This document shows positions 42,764-50,879 of a DNA stretch of 64,000 nucleotides, piece after piece. The first letter of the stretch is position 1. Each line of letters begins with the position of its first letter. The position numbers were made by a program, and so were the translations under genes. Under the pieces are notes generated by a model. That model had not been told where the DNA came from. It saw only the letters and a list, made by a program, of their open reading frames with translations, and searched no databases. This stretch comes from UBA10906 sp049296695 (GTDB lineage: Bacteria > Pseudomonadota > Gammaproteobacteria > Methylococcales > Methylomonadaceae): contig JBAQSX010000112.1 of the NCBI GenBank assembly GCA_049296695.1, positions 4,417 to 68,416 on the forward strand, written 5' to 3'.

Positions 42764-42877
42764 CTTGTTCCCACGCGCCGCGTGGGAATACCGTTTTACC
42801 GCGCCTGCGGTTTATAACTTAAAAAATGACGCGGCGCGTCTATACTGCATTCCCACGCCAGCGCGTGGGAACGAGAG
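42764..42877. repeat. R4 palindrome, copy 1
   Basis: CTTGTTCCCACGCGCCGCGTGGGAAT ends, with inner ACCGCGCCTGCGGT and GACGCGGCGCGTC, and right arm ATTCCCACGCCAGCGCGTGGGAACGAGAG (given in parts; 114 bp in all). A close copy is at 52460-52562 and a degenerate one at 55514-55548. It is much more GC-rich than the surroundings. Confidence 0.85.
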
Positions 42878-42886
42878 TATTAATAC

Positions 42887-43492
42887 TTAAGGCTCAGTTT
42901 TTTTACGCATAAAACTGACCGCTTGAAAATTAATATTTAATTGATTACTGGGTTCAACTTTACGCGTAGTTGGATTAATTCTGCCACGCATGGGACGAAT
43001 ATCAATTTGATTAATAATAATAAACGGCGTATTGGTTTCAATTTTATATAATACCGCTCTGAGCATTTCACTATTACCCGTCATTCTCACGCTAATCGTA
43101 ATTCGGCTAAATTTACCACTATTATTAATTGGCAACGCTTGGGTACTACTTAAAACCCCACCCGCCTCGACAATAGCTTGTTTAATAAAAGCCTGCATTT
43201 CCGCTGAGGCTAAAGAATCGGTTTCTTGAGTATTAAAATAATTCTGCTCAGCATGTTGCTCTTTAATTTGTTCCATGCTCTCCAATACCGCATCTTTTTT
43301 AGCTAAGATACGCTCATATTGTTGCAATCTAAATAATAAAGAACCTTTTTCTTCGTGCAGTTCTAAACCTTTATTAATAATAGGCATCACAATTAATAAA
43401 CCCATTACTAATAATAAAAAAACTAATAAGGCAACCGCTGACCAACGCTGAATTTGTTTATCATTAAAATTCACTGACATCCCCATTTTCAT
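42887..43492 (-). CDS. gspM: Type II secretion protein GspM
   Basis: The 201-aa product has one membrane helix (WSAVALLVFLLLVMGLLIVMPII) at about 17-40, a coiled coil and a periplasmic ferredoxin-like domain. It belongs to the platform with GspL, whose gene it overlaps by 29 nt. Confidence 0.88.
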   Translation of the reverse strand: MKMGMSVNFNDKQIQRWSAVALLVFLLLVMGLLIVMPIINKGLELHEEKGSLLFRLQQYERILAKKDAVLESMEQIKEQHAEQNYFNTQETDSLASAEMQAFIKQAIVEAGGVLSSTQALPINNSGKFSRITISVRMTGNSEMLRAVLYKIETNTPFIIINQIDIRPMRGRINPTTRKVEPSNQLNINFQAVSFMRKKTEP

Positions 43493-44591
43493 CCATTTTT
43501 TTCGCGCCTTGACTGTCTACGGTAATTTGAAAACGCTCCAATTTACTAACCGTATCTTGGGTGACAGGTGAAACAAAACGGGTATTAGAAAATAAATCCG
43601 AATCTTCTAAGGCTTTAATTAAATTAGAAGCCACAGGCGATTCGCCTTGTATTTGCAAATGCCCTTCTGAGTATTGCAAATACGCTAAGGAAGTATCGTC
43701 TTTAATTAAAAGGCTTAATTCATTTAATAATTTAATCACAGGCGGCGCGGCGGTTTTTTCAGCAATTAATTGACGGCTTTCGTCCATCATATCATCAATT
43801 TCTTGTTGCTGAGCTTTAATGCTTTTGGCTTCTTTTTCAATACTTTTAATTTTGGTATCTAATAACTGCACAGTTTGATATTCAAACCACACAGGCATGA
43901 TTAATGTCCCTAAAGATAATAACAGCATCGCGCTAATTAAACCGCCCACTAATAAACGCGGGGTTTTATCGGTTTTTTCTCTTAAGCGTTCGGGTAATAA
44001 ATTATAAGGATTATCGCCGTAAGCTATATCATTATGTGTGCCTTCCACATCAACAAATTGCGCGATAATACCCAAAGCTTTTAAATCATCATAAACAGTA
44101 TCAATGACTTCACGCGTGGTTAATATCAATAATACTTTTAATAATCCTGCTTCCGTATCACTGGCTAATAACTGCACCGCAAAATAAACCTGCTCGGCTT
44201 TAAAAGGCGTATATTTATCTAATTCATAAGCCACCACTTGCGCTAAATTCTCTTTTGCCGCTAGCGGTAAAGCCAGTTGTTTGGTCACCGCTTGACTGGC
44301 ATTTAAACGTAAAACAATTTTCGCTTTTGCTAAACGCGGGTCTTTATCGCAATAGTTTTTAAATAAATTATTATTACTGTCACTACGCTCTAAGGTGGCA
44401 ATTAATTCACTCTGTTCATTATGTTGATAATGAATTAAAAACTGTCGTTTGTGCGGACTAATAATCATCAGCCCGACTTCATTAGTAATAAGCTGTTTTA
44501 TTTTTTCGGGAATAAAAAAACTCAGTTCACGCCACCACCAGCGTAAAAACTTTTTATAATCCAGCTCAATTGTTGAGTTCAGGTTCGCCAT
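43464..44591 (-). CDS. gspL: Type II secretion protein GspL
   Basis: The product is 375 aa. The N-terminal actin-like cytoplasmic domain (VVAYELDKYTPFKAEQVYFAV) is the part that binds GspE. One membrane helix at about 215-235 (LLVGGLISAMLLLSLGTLI) is followed by a coiled coil and a periplasmic domain. Overlaps with both gspK and gspM indicate translational coupling. Confidence 0.92.
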   Translation of the reverse strand: MANLNSTIELDYKKFLRWWWRELSFFIPEKIKQLITNEVGLMIISPHKRQFLIHYQHNEQSELIATLERSDSNNNLFKNYCDKDPRLAKAKIVLRLNASQAVTKQLALPLAAKENLAQVVAYELDKYTPFKAEQVYFAVQLLASDTEAGLLKVLLILTTREVIDTVYDDLKALGIIAQFVDVEGTHNDIAYGDNPYNLLPERLREKTDKTPRLLVGGLISAMLLLSLGTLIMPVWFEYQTVQLLDTKIKSIEKEAKSIKAQQQEIDDMMDESRQLIAEKTAAPPVIKLLNELSLLIKDDTSLAYLQYSEGHLQIQGESPVASNLIKALEDSDLFSNTRFVSPVTQDTVSKLERFQITVDSQGAKKMDENGDVSEF

Positions 44592-45651
44592 AATCGTTGA
44601 TTACTAAATCATCCATCGTATCGTCAAATAAAGACTTTTCAAGGTCGGTGTCACGTTGCCATGCTATCACAGCAAAGGGACTATTGGTTGTACCGTCCGC
44701 GCTTTTTACTAAGGCTTTTATGACCGCGCTAGAGCCATCCACTAACACTGCCTCAGCGATAATTGTCACCGCGCCCACGGAAACGGGTTCGGCAAGCCCT
44801 GTATTTTCGCCGTTTTCATCGTTACTGTTAGCGGTTTTGTCTTGGGTTTCGTCAGCGTTTTCTTGGCTAGTTGCCGCCTTTTGTTTATCGCTTTCGCTGG
44901 GCATTATGATTTGCCCATTAGTCGGAAACGGCGGCGCGGGTAGCCCTTGCACGGCAGTATCACGGCGCAGTTTTAAATACTGCTCTATTAATTCAGCATC
45001 TAAATTGGGCATTACATTTAATAATTCACGCGAGGCGAATTGTAAATTAGCTTTGGCTTGTCCTGAATAAAGGGTAATTAAAGGTTCTAACCAATTAATT
45101 AAATCTTCATTCATGCCTAGAATTAATTGTAATTCTTCTATACTTTGCAGTGGTTTATTACGCGGACTGTAATTTAAACCTGCTTCCATATATTGTTTTT
45201 TTTCCGCGCCATTTAAATGAATTAAATCATCACTATCACGCCAATCTAAAATAGCGGCAACGGGGTCAATATCGTGTTTGCTAATTTTAAGGGATTCATT
45301 ATCAGTCGGTGCTTGAGAGAATAAAGCTTTTAATAATTTTTCATCGGCTTTATTAATATCAATTTTGCCTGATTCAGAAAATAAACGCACCCGCACTTGG
45401 GTATCTGTACCTGTTATTTGATAAATACTGCCATCCGTGCGCCATGTTTTGGTTTTATCGGGTAGTAATAACATCATTTCAGCCAGTGCAATACCCGATT
45501 GTGCTACGGCTAGGGCTTGGGCGTTGTTTTTAATGCCGCTGGTAATAGAGGCTTCACGGCGCATACTTAAAGCAAAACTACCCGCCATGATAGTGAGTAG
45601 GCTCAATACCCATAAAACTAATACTAAGGCTAATCCTTTTTGAGAAGTCAT
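44566..45651 (-). CDS. gspK: Type II secretion minor pseudopilin GspK
   Basis: The product is 361 aa. The prepilin-like N-terminus QKGLALVLVLWVLSLLTIMAGSFALSMRRE is typical of GspK, without Glu5. The large globular domain carries the INKADEKLLKALF and ILDWRDSDDL segments. It caps the pseudopilus with I and J. Its start lies only 4 nt after the stop of the HpaII-like restriction gene, so its expression now depends on that cassette or on coupling. Confidence 0.94.
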   Translation of the reverse strand: MTSQKGLALVLVLWVLSLLTIMAGSFALSMRREASITSGIKNNAQALAVAQSGIALAEMMLLLPDKTKTWRTDGSIYQITGTDTQVRVRLFSESGKIDINKADEKLLKALFSQAPTDNESLKISKHDIDPVAAILDWRDSDDLIHLNGAEKKQYMEAGLNYSPRNKPLQSIEELQLILGMNEDLINWLEPLITLYSGQAKANLQFASRELLNVMPNLDAELIEQYLKLRRDTAVQGLPAPPFPTNGQIIMPSESDKQKAATSQENADETQDKTANSNDENGENTGLAEPVSVGAVTIIAEAVLVDGSSAVIKALVKSADGTTNSPFAVIAWQRDTDLEKSLFDDTMDDLVINDYGEPELNN

Positions 45652-45655
45652 GCTA

Positions 45656-46600
45656 TTAAAAACGCAATTGCAGATTTAATTTAAAATACAATTTATTATT
45701 TTTTTCTAAATACAATTGTCCAAAACGGTGACGCGTCGTTGATGGCGTATCGAGTTTTATGGCGTTATATAAATAAGCTCTTAAGGTTTTTAAATCAATA
45801 ATATGAAACGCCACGCAATCGCCTGTATTTTTTAACACAATACTACCATTCGCCTCATAGTGTCCGTTCCATTTACTCCCCGCAAAAAAGCCTAATAAGA
45901 CATCGACTAATAGTTTTTCAATTTTATTTTGCAATAACAATTTATCACCATAATTAATTTTTTGGTTTAATTTGCCTTGGTTGTGAATAAAATCAACGAT
46001 TTTGCTAATCGAACTAATTCGATTTTTATAAAAAGCTAGTAATACATCGGCTATGATTTCTGGCATTAAGGAATCGACCATTTTTAAATTATGAGTCATA
46101 GTATCTTTTTCCGCGCCAATATAAACAAATTGTCCGCCGTAATTTTCAATCGCTTCTAATCTATCTTTGAGTTTAGTTGCGGTATTAATAGCGTTAATTT
46201 CATCAATTTTTGCGCTGTCTAAATTATCAATTTGAAAAATGAAATTAGTATTACCTGAGGCGTTTAATAAAATTTTTGATTGGGTTAGATTAATAATTCT
46301 AAAAGTGTCAAATAATTTATATCTTTCAAAATTATCTGCATTTCTTATAGCTAGTATTTTTTTGATGTCTTCGGTTTTAACAAAAAGCTCTTCTTGTGTT
46401 AAATTATCAACTACTTTACTTTCTACATTATTTATAATGAAAAAAGATATATCTAAATTGCTTATAGTAATACTATGCGAAGAAAATATAGCTATATCTA
46501 TCTGATTTCCCTTTAGGTTATTCAAAAATAAAATTTTTTTATTTATTAATTCAACAAATATAGATAAGTTACTAATTGTTATTTTATTTTCGCTGACCAC
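45656..46600 (-). CDS. HpaII-family restriction endonuclease (CCGG)
   Basis: The 314-aa product matches my recollection of the RE_HpaII family over its whole length: ILLNASGNTNFIFQI, KLKDRLEAIENYGGQF, MPEIIADVLLAFYKN, WNGHYEANGSIVLKNTGD and the C-terminal DTPSTTRHRFGQLYLEKNN followed by FKLNLQLRF. HpaII-type enzymes cut C^CGG. The frame is intact. It sits with an HNH gene and a truncated cytosine methyltransferase inside the T2SS operon. Confidence 0.8.
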   Translation of the reverse strand: MVSENKITISNLSIFVELINKKILFLNNLKGNQIDIAIFSSHSITISNLDISFFIINNVESKVVDNLTQEELFVKTEDIKKILAIRNADNFERYKLFDTFRIINLTQSKILLNASGNTNFIFQIDNLDSAKIDEINAINTATKLKDRLEAIENYGGQFVYIGAEKDTMTHNLKMVDSLMPEIIADVLLAFYKNRISSISKIVDFIHNQGKLNQKINYGDKLLLQNKIEKLLVDVLLGFFAGSKWNGHYEANGSIVLKNTGDCVAFHIIDLKTLRAYLYNAIKLDTPSTTRHRFGQLYLEKNNKLYFKLNLQLRF

Positions 46601-46606
46601 TAAAAG

Positions 46607-47371
46607 CTACCTTTTAAAAACATTATTATAATGATATTCTAAAAACTCCTTTGTAGGAGGAAATTTATCTGGCAGAACAATAGATTTATGTTCGTATTTA
46701 AAAAAGAAATCTTCTACCGCATTGTCTTTTTTAAATTCATTAAAGTAAGGTGATAGTTTTATTTTATAGTCTGGCGTTACTGTAATAAAACCTCTATCAA
46801 ATGCTTTGTCATGAATCGAATTTAAGCATAAACCATTATGAGGATTTAATCTGTTTTTTGCATCTTTAGCCCAAGGTACAATGTGACTAGCCACTAAAAA
46901 ATCTAAGATTGAAAGTCCTGTTATACAGCATTTAAAGTTATAAGATGAAAGTATAGTAGAGCGAAAGAAATTTTGATTAACTCTTTGTTTTACAAAAACC
47001 TCTCTTTCTTTGCCTTCTGGAATATAAAGTGTATCAATGCCTGATACTTGTTCAATAGATTGATTAGTAAATTGTGCAATTAATAACTCACTTTCATAAG
47101 CAAGACTATCCCAATCATTATTAAACTCATCCCAAATTAATTTATCTAATTTGCTTGCATTAGCCAAGCCTACGATACCTCTTTTTTTTAATTCTTCATC
47201 AAAACTGCCAAAGTTGCCTATTTTCATTTTAACTGAATTAGGTGTTCTTCCTATAACTTTTGCAATGCGAATAATATCTGGGTGATTAGAATTAACTTTG
47301 TTAAATGGAATTTTACAATACAAATTTAACGCAACTATGGTTTGTTCTCTTGTCCAGTTTTCTTTTGGCAT
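46607..47371 (-). CDS. HNH endonuclease
   Basis: The product is 254 aa. The N-terminus WTREQTIVALNLYCKIPFNKVN with IGRTPNSVKMKIGNF is a DNA-binding-like region. The C-terminal HNH domain shows FKCCITG, ASHIVPWAKDAKNRLNPHNGLCLNSIHDKAFDRG (given in parts here; positions about 145-200). Such HNH proteins are often restriction enzymes. It lies 6 nt from the truncated methylase stop and 6 nt from the HpaII-like gene, in one tight operon. It occupies the place where the rest of the methylase would be expected. Confidence 0.85.
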   Translation of the reverse strand: MPKENWTREQTIVALNLYCKIPFNKVNSNHPDIIRIAKVIGRTPNSVKMKIGNFGSFDEELKKRGIVGLANASKLDKLIWDEFNNDWDSLAYESELLIAQFTNQSIEQVSGIDTLYIPEGKEREVFVKQRVNQNFFRSTILSSYNFKCCITGLSILDFLVASHIVPWAKDAKNRLNPHNGLCLNSIHDKAFDRGFITVTPDYKIKLSPYFNEFKKDNAVEDFFFKYEHKSIVLPDKFPPTKEFLEYHYNNVFKR

Positions 47372-47377
47372 ACTGTT

Positions 47378-47758
47378 TTATAAAACTTTAGGTCTTTTGT
47401 CTTCAATAATATCGGCAATATTAAAAAATAAATTACCGCGCTCAGAATTATGATTATCAGCAAAACCACGTTTATAACCTGCTTGGCTAAACGGTTGACA
47501 CGGAAAACCCGCACACAATACATCAAAATCGGGAATATCGTGGGGCATGATATTACGAATATCATCATTAAATAACTGATTAGCAAATAACTCTGGCGAT
47601 ATTGCTTGATAATTATAGTGATAAGTTTTTCTTGCTTCACTATCTATTTCTGAGGCAAATACGCACCTGCCACCTAATCGGTGCATGGCTAAATGAAAGC
47701 CGCCTATACCTGCAAATAAATCGATAAATTTGAATTGAGTATTATTTGATTGAGTCAT
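47378..47758 (-). pseudogene. C5-cytosine DNA methyltransferase, truncated after motif IV
   Basis: 126 aa only, against about 330-400 for the family. Motif I is DLFAGIGGF (13-21) and motif IV is AGFPCQPFSQAG with catalytic Cys87. It ends at EDKRPKVL-stop, exactly where FLENVKNL (motif VI) would follow. Target recognition domain and motifs VI-X are missing and are not found elsewhere in the window. It cannot be an active methylase alone. It was probably the partner of the HpaII-like nuclease. Confidence 0.88.
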
Positions 47759-47796
47759 TATTGTTTGTTATTTTTTATTTAGAAGATATTATTTCT

Positions 47797-48096
47797 TTAA
47801 GGACTTCTATCAATTTCATTATGATTGCCAATACAACGTAATTTAGCAATTGTACCTTCTATTTCAAAAGAAATTTTATAATTACCATTGATATGCAAAG
47901 TATAAATATCAGGACGACGATAACCTTTTAATTTTTCAAATCGAAGTCCCGCAGGAAAAGGTTGTTTTAACAAATCATTTAACTTTTCGGGTACAGCCGC
48001 TTTTATTTCAGGGGGTAATTTTTTATATTGTTTTTCAAATTTAGGCGATAGTGATAGTGCTGTTATCACTACGCCACCCGCGCCAACAATTGTCAT
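47797..48096 (-). CDS. RelE/ParE-type toxin
   Basis: The 99-aa product has LSPKFEKQYKKLPPEIKAAVPEKLNDLLK, GLRFEKLKGYRRPDIYTLHINGNYKISFEI (in parts) and a C-terminal CIGNHNEIDR. This is the compact RelE-fold pattern with KxxG and RxxR-like basic residues and terminal HxxID. It overlaps the preceding gene by 4 nt (ATGA), as toxins do with their antitoxins. Confidence 0.78.
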   Translation of the reverse strand: MTIVGAGGVVITALSLSPKFEKQYKKLPPEIKAAVPEKLNDLLKQPFPAGLRFEKLKGYRRPDIYTLHINGNYKISFEIEGTIAKLRCIGNHNEIDRSP

Positions 48097-48554
48097 GAGT
48101 TTAAATGCCTCATTAAATCATCAATAGTATTAAACGGTTGTGAATAAGCGCGGGAGTCTGCATCAACATCATGCTCGGTAATATAACGAATTGCCAAACC
48201 ATAATTATCAAAAGTTTTTTTCAATAAAAAACAACTCACCCTCAATAATATTTTGTTTAATGGATTAAAGTCATTATCAATAAATGTACGCATTTGTTGA
48301 TAAGTATTTTTTATCTTTTCTTGATAAAGTGTTAAAAAATCAGTCATTGCATCATCGGCATCAATAATGACAGAGGCTTCAATTTTTTTTATCGATTTCA
48401 TTAACTGTTTTGATTCAAAATACAAACCAAAAGCTTGCATTGTAATAGAATTTAATGAATCATCTAAATGAATAAGATGCACCGAAACGGTTTTGCTTAA
48501 GGTTTCTGTTTCTGAGCCAATCAAATTTATATACTGCTCTGTTGTAATACTCAT
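48093..48554 (-). CDS. Unrecognised partner of the RelE-type toxin (possible antitoxin)
   Basis: A 153-aa, all-helical, acidic-to-neutral protein (long helices at about 25-60, 65-95, 105-140). No antitoxin DNA-binding fold is evident and it is about twice the usual antitoxin size. The ATGA overlap with the toxin gene and the gene order suggest it is the antitoxin. Function is inferred from position only. Confidence 0.5.
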   Translation of the reverse strand: MSITTEQYINLIGSETETLSKTVSVHLIHLDDSLNSITMQAFGLYFESKQLMKSIKKIEASVIIDADDAMTDFLTLYQEKIKNTYQQMRTFIDNDFNPLNKILLRVSCFLLKKTFDNYGLAIRYITEHDVDADSRAYSQPFNTIDDLMRHLNS

Positions 48555-48649
48555 TAAATGCTCTCCTAATTATTTCGTATATTATTATTTTTGCTAGCCA
48601 TGATGCAAAATATTAAGTCTATCTTTTAATATAATCTACTTATAGTTAA

Positions 48650-49426
48650 TTACTCAGTAGTATCAACAGTATTATTACTATTTTCATTACTATTATTCTC
48701 TTCGACTAAATCATCGGCTTGAATACCCTCCATTGCACTATTATCGACAATCATTTTAATGGCTATAATCATTTCAGGAAAAACTAAAATATCATCTGCC
48801 GTTTCGCTTTCATCATTGACAATACTCATATTAATTTTAACTAAATCGGGTTGATGGTCTTTATCTAACCATTCAGTCATCCATACAGCATCACTCGCGC
48901 CGTCTTCTGAACCGAAATAATTAAGATTAAATTGTGAAATATTATTAATTAATATCACTTCTTCTTCACGCCATTGTTTATCTTTATTAGTGACAAAAAA
49001 AGGCGCGATTTTAACTTTTAATGCAGTTTGTCCGTCTTTTTGGTCGAGGTTTAAAGTAAATAATTGCAAACCTGCCCTTTTAGCACTGGCAGGAAAAGCC
49101 GATACAAATTGCAAGGCTTGTTCTTTACCTTGAAAAGCAAAACTTCTTTCATTGGGATTTAAGTCATTCCATAACGGTTTGGCAACGGCTAAATGGCGTT
49201 GAAAAAAATTATAAACCACTGCCATTTTATTAACTTGATTAATTTTAGCCTCACCCTTTTCCCAACTATCAGCACAGATCTTTAAGCTGGCAAATAATAA
49301 CATCACCATAATACTTAATAAGGTCATGGCAATTAAAATTTCAATTAATGTAAAACCTTTATTTAAACTGTAGGGGCGAATTAATTCGCCCTTACAATGA
49401 CAATGATTATTGATAACTAACTTCAT
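48650..49426 (-). CDS. gspJ: Type II secretion minor pseudopilin GspJ
   Basis: The product is 258 aa. The prepilin motif NKGFTLIEILIAMTLLSIMVMLLF is preceded by an unusually long leader (about 24 residues) whose middle (CHCKGELIRPYSL) is encoded by an R2 palindrome at 49370-49395. The C-terminal tail is Asn/Glu-rich. GspJ forms the pseudopilus tip with I and K. The ATG overlaps the gspI stop by 4 nt. Confidence 0.9.
   Translation of the reverse strand: MKLVINNHCHCKGELIRPYSLNKGFTLIEILIAMTLLSIMVMLLFASLKICADSWEKGEAKINQVNKMAVVYNFFQRHLAVAKPLWNDLNPNERSFAFQGKEQALQFVSAFPASAKRAGLQLFTLNLDQKDGQTALKVKIAPFFVTNKDKQWREEEVILINNISQFNLNYFGSEDGASDAVWMTEWLDKDHQPDLVKINMSIVNDESETADDILVFPEMIIAIKMIVDNSAMEGIQADDLVEENNSNENSNNTVDTTE
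49370..49395. repeat. R2 palindrome inside the gspJ leader
   Basis: GTAGGGGCGAATTAATTCGCCCTTAC-type palindrome (26 bp). It is in frame in gspJ, between the start codon and the prepilin cleavage site. Confidence 0.8.
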
Positions 49427-49821
49427 AAGGTTTTATTCACTAGTTTTAAGGTGACTAAATCAAATTGCCGTTGTCGAAAAAAATCATCATCCCAAGTGAC
49501 TTTGATATTAACTTTATACATTTCAACGCTGAGTTTTTTAGTATCCAGATGATTAATAGGCGGCATATAAGGACGAATGCTAATACTCCAGTGATATTTC
49601 TCTTGCTCACCTGTAGTAATACCTGTTTGCATGGGTAATTCTGTGCCGACTTTTGCCATTATTCACTCGCCCAATTGCACCGCATTATTATAATCTTCAG
49701 CAAGCATGGCAGTTCCCACGCCAGTTGAGAATATTTTTAATAAAATCGTCAGTGATATTGCCATAATAGAAAAGGCAATTAATATCTCTAATAATGAAAA
49801 GCCTTTTGTTTTATTCATCAT
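49423..49821 (-). pseudogene. gspI: Type II secretion minor pseudopilin GspI, split by an in-frame UGA
   Basis: The start at 49821 or 49818 (MMNKTKGFSLLEILIAFSIM) overlaps the gspH end. The frame runs to ...NNAVQLGE, meets TGA (49663-49665) and continues without shift as IMAKVGTELPMQTGITTGEQEKYHW to the natural end at 49423. Together the halves make a normal GspI (about 131 codons). One C-to-T change (CGA to TGA) would explain it, since family members have E-N/S/R-x-L/M-A here. It is either a nonsense mutation, a sequencing error, or the second half is translated from the ATG at 49659. Confidence 0.85.
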
Positions 49822-50281
49822 TATCACTTTTGGCTTGCATATCAATACCACCTGTTAGCCAATTAATATCAATTTGCCACACGGCGTTTTGTTTTTCTAA
49901 AGTAAGTCGTCCACCCGTCGCTGAACCGTCTGGAAAAAAGCGAATTGAACCGATGCCTTCTTTATTATTTAATTCGTTTTGCGCGGTCACTAAAGTAACA
50001 TCAATACTCTTGGGAATTTTATAAATTTTTTCTCGACTGCTCACGGTATAGGTATTTTCTTTTAAACTCATGTCAAAACTAATATCAGTACGCGCAATTA
50101 ATGCCTCACCTCTAGCATAACGCAAGGCTGAGACAATATCTCGCGCGGCGGCTTTGACTTCGGTGGCGTTGTTGCCTGAGGATAAATTAATGCCCAGCGC
50201 GGAAAAGCCCAAAATGACGATGAATAACACCACCATTAATTCTAATAAGGTAAAGCCGTGGGCGGGTTTGCTTGAGGTCAT
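49811..50281 (-). CDS. gspH: Type II secretion minor pseudopilin GspH
   Basis: The ATG at 50281 (MTSSKPAHGFTLLELMVVLF) gives 156 aa; the frame is open to a TTG at 50311 next to a palindrome, which is less likely. It has the prepilin cleavage motif G/FTLLE, the RYARGEALIARTDISFDM segment and a C-terminal RFFPDGSATGGRLTL typical of GspH/FimT. It overlaps gspI. Confidence 0.92.
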   Translation of the reverse strand: MTSSKPAHGFTLLELMVVLFIVILGFSALGINLSSGNNATEVKAAARDIVSALRYARGEALIARTDISFDMSLKENTYTVSSREKIYKIPKSIDVTLVTAQNELNNKEGIGSIRFFPDGSATGGRLTLEKQNAVWQIDINWLTGGIDMQAKSDNDE

Positions 50282-50313
50282 CGAGAAACAGGATGAGTGA
50301 GAAAGGGGCAATT

Positions 50314-50340
50314 GTAGGGGCGATTTTAAATCGCCCCTAC
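50314..50340. repeat. R2 palindrome between gspG and gspH
   Basis: GTAGGGGCGATTTTAAATCGCCCCTAC-type perfect palindrome (27 bp) in the short spacer between gspG and gspH. It may attenuate transcription after the major pseudopilin gene. Confidence 0.85.
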
Positions 50341-50346
50341 AGGGGG

Positions 50347-50769
50347 TTATTTCCAGCTTACGATGTCTTGGTCTTCGCCTTCGCCGCCTTCTTTTAAGTC
50401 CGCGCCGTAGGTATAGATGTCATATTTGCCGTGTTGCCCCGGTGAAACGTAGTGATATTCTTGCATCCAAGGGTCTAGGGGGATTTTTTGTTTGCGTAAA
50501 TACGGGCCGTTCCAACGTTTGGCATTGGCGGGGGCTTCAATTAAAGCAGACAGACCTTCGGTTGTTGAGGGATAAACGCCTAAATCGAGTTTATACATAT
50601 CGAGTGTTGCCGCTAAGTCTTCTAATTGCACTTTAGCGGCTTTGGTTTTGGATTCGCCTAAGTGTTTCATCACTTGTGGCCCGACTACGCCTGCGAGCAT
50701 GGCGATAATACCTAAAACCACTAATAATTCTAATAAGGTAAAACCTAATTGTTTGGGAGTTTGTTTCAT
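50347..50769 (-). CDS. gspG: Type II secretion major pseudopilin GspG
   Basis: The start at 50769 (MKQTPKQLGFTLLELLVVLG) gives 140 aa, typical for GspG. The prepilin motif G/FTLLELLVVLGI is followed by the DMYKLDLGVYPSTTEGLSAL and WNGPYLRKQKIPLDPW motifs and the calcium-loop YDIYTYGADLKEGGEGEDQDIVSW. It is the major subunit of the pseudopilus. gspE and gspF, which precede gspG in the Xanthomonas-type order, are not upstream; a methyltransferase gene is. Confidence 0.96.
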   Translation of the reverse strand: MKQTPKQLGFTLLELLVVLGIIAMLAGVVGPQVMKHLGESKTKAAKVQLEDLAATLDMYKLDLGVYPSTTEGLSALIEAPANAKRWNGPYLRKQKIPLDPWMQEYHYVSPGQHGKYDIYTYGADLKEGGEGEDQDIVSWK

Positions 50770-50827
50770 TATAAATACCAAAGTTGAAGGAGTTGATTTG
50801 AGAGTTTTTATTAAAAAATCGTTTAAA

Positions 50828-50852
50828 ATCCAAACCTAGGTTTGGACTCCGA
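50828..50852. repeat. R5 palindrome
   Basis: TCCAAACCTAGGTTTGGA with flanking matches. It shares the AACCTAGGTT centre with the R3 MITE core. It lies between gspG and the methyltransferase gene. Confidence 0.65.
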
Positions 50853-50879
50853 GAGATTCGTTTTAGTATTCGTTAGCAT

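Noticed and set aside
47335..47640. Frame with apparent membrane helices overlapping the truncated methylase
   Set aside because: Out-of-frame shadow; the methylase motifs in the other frame are decisive.
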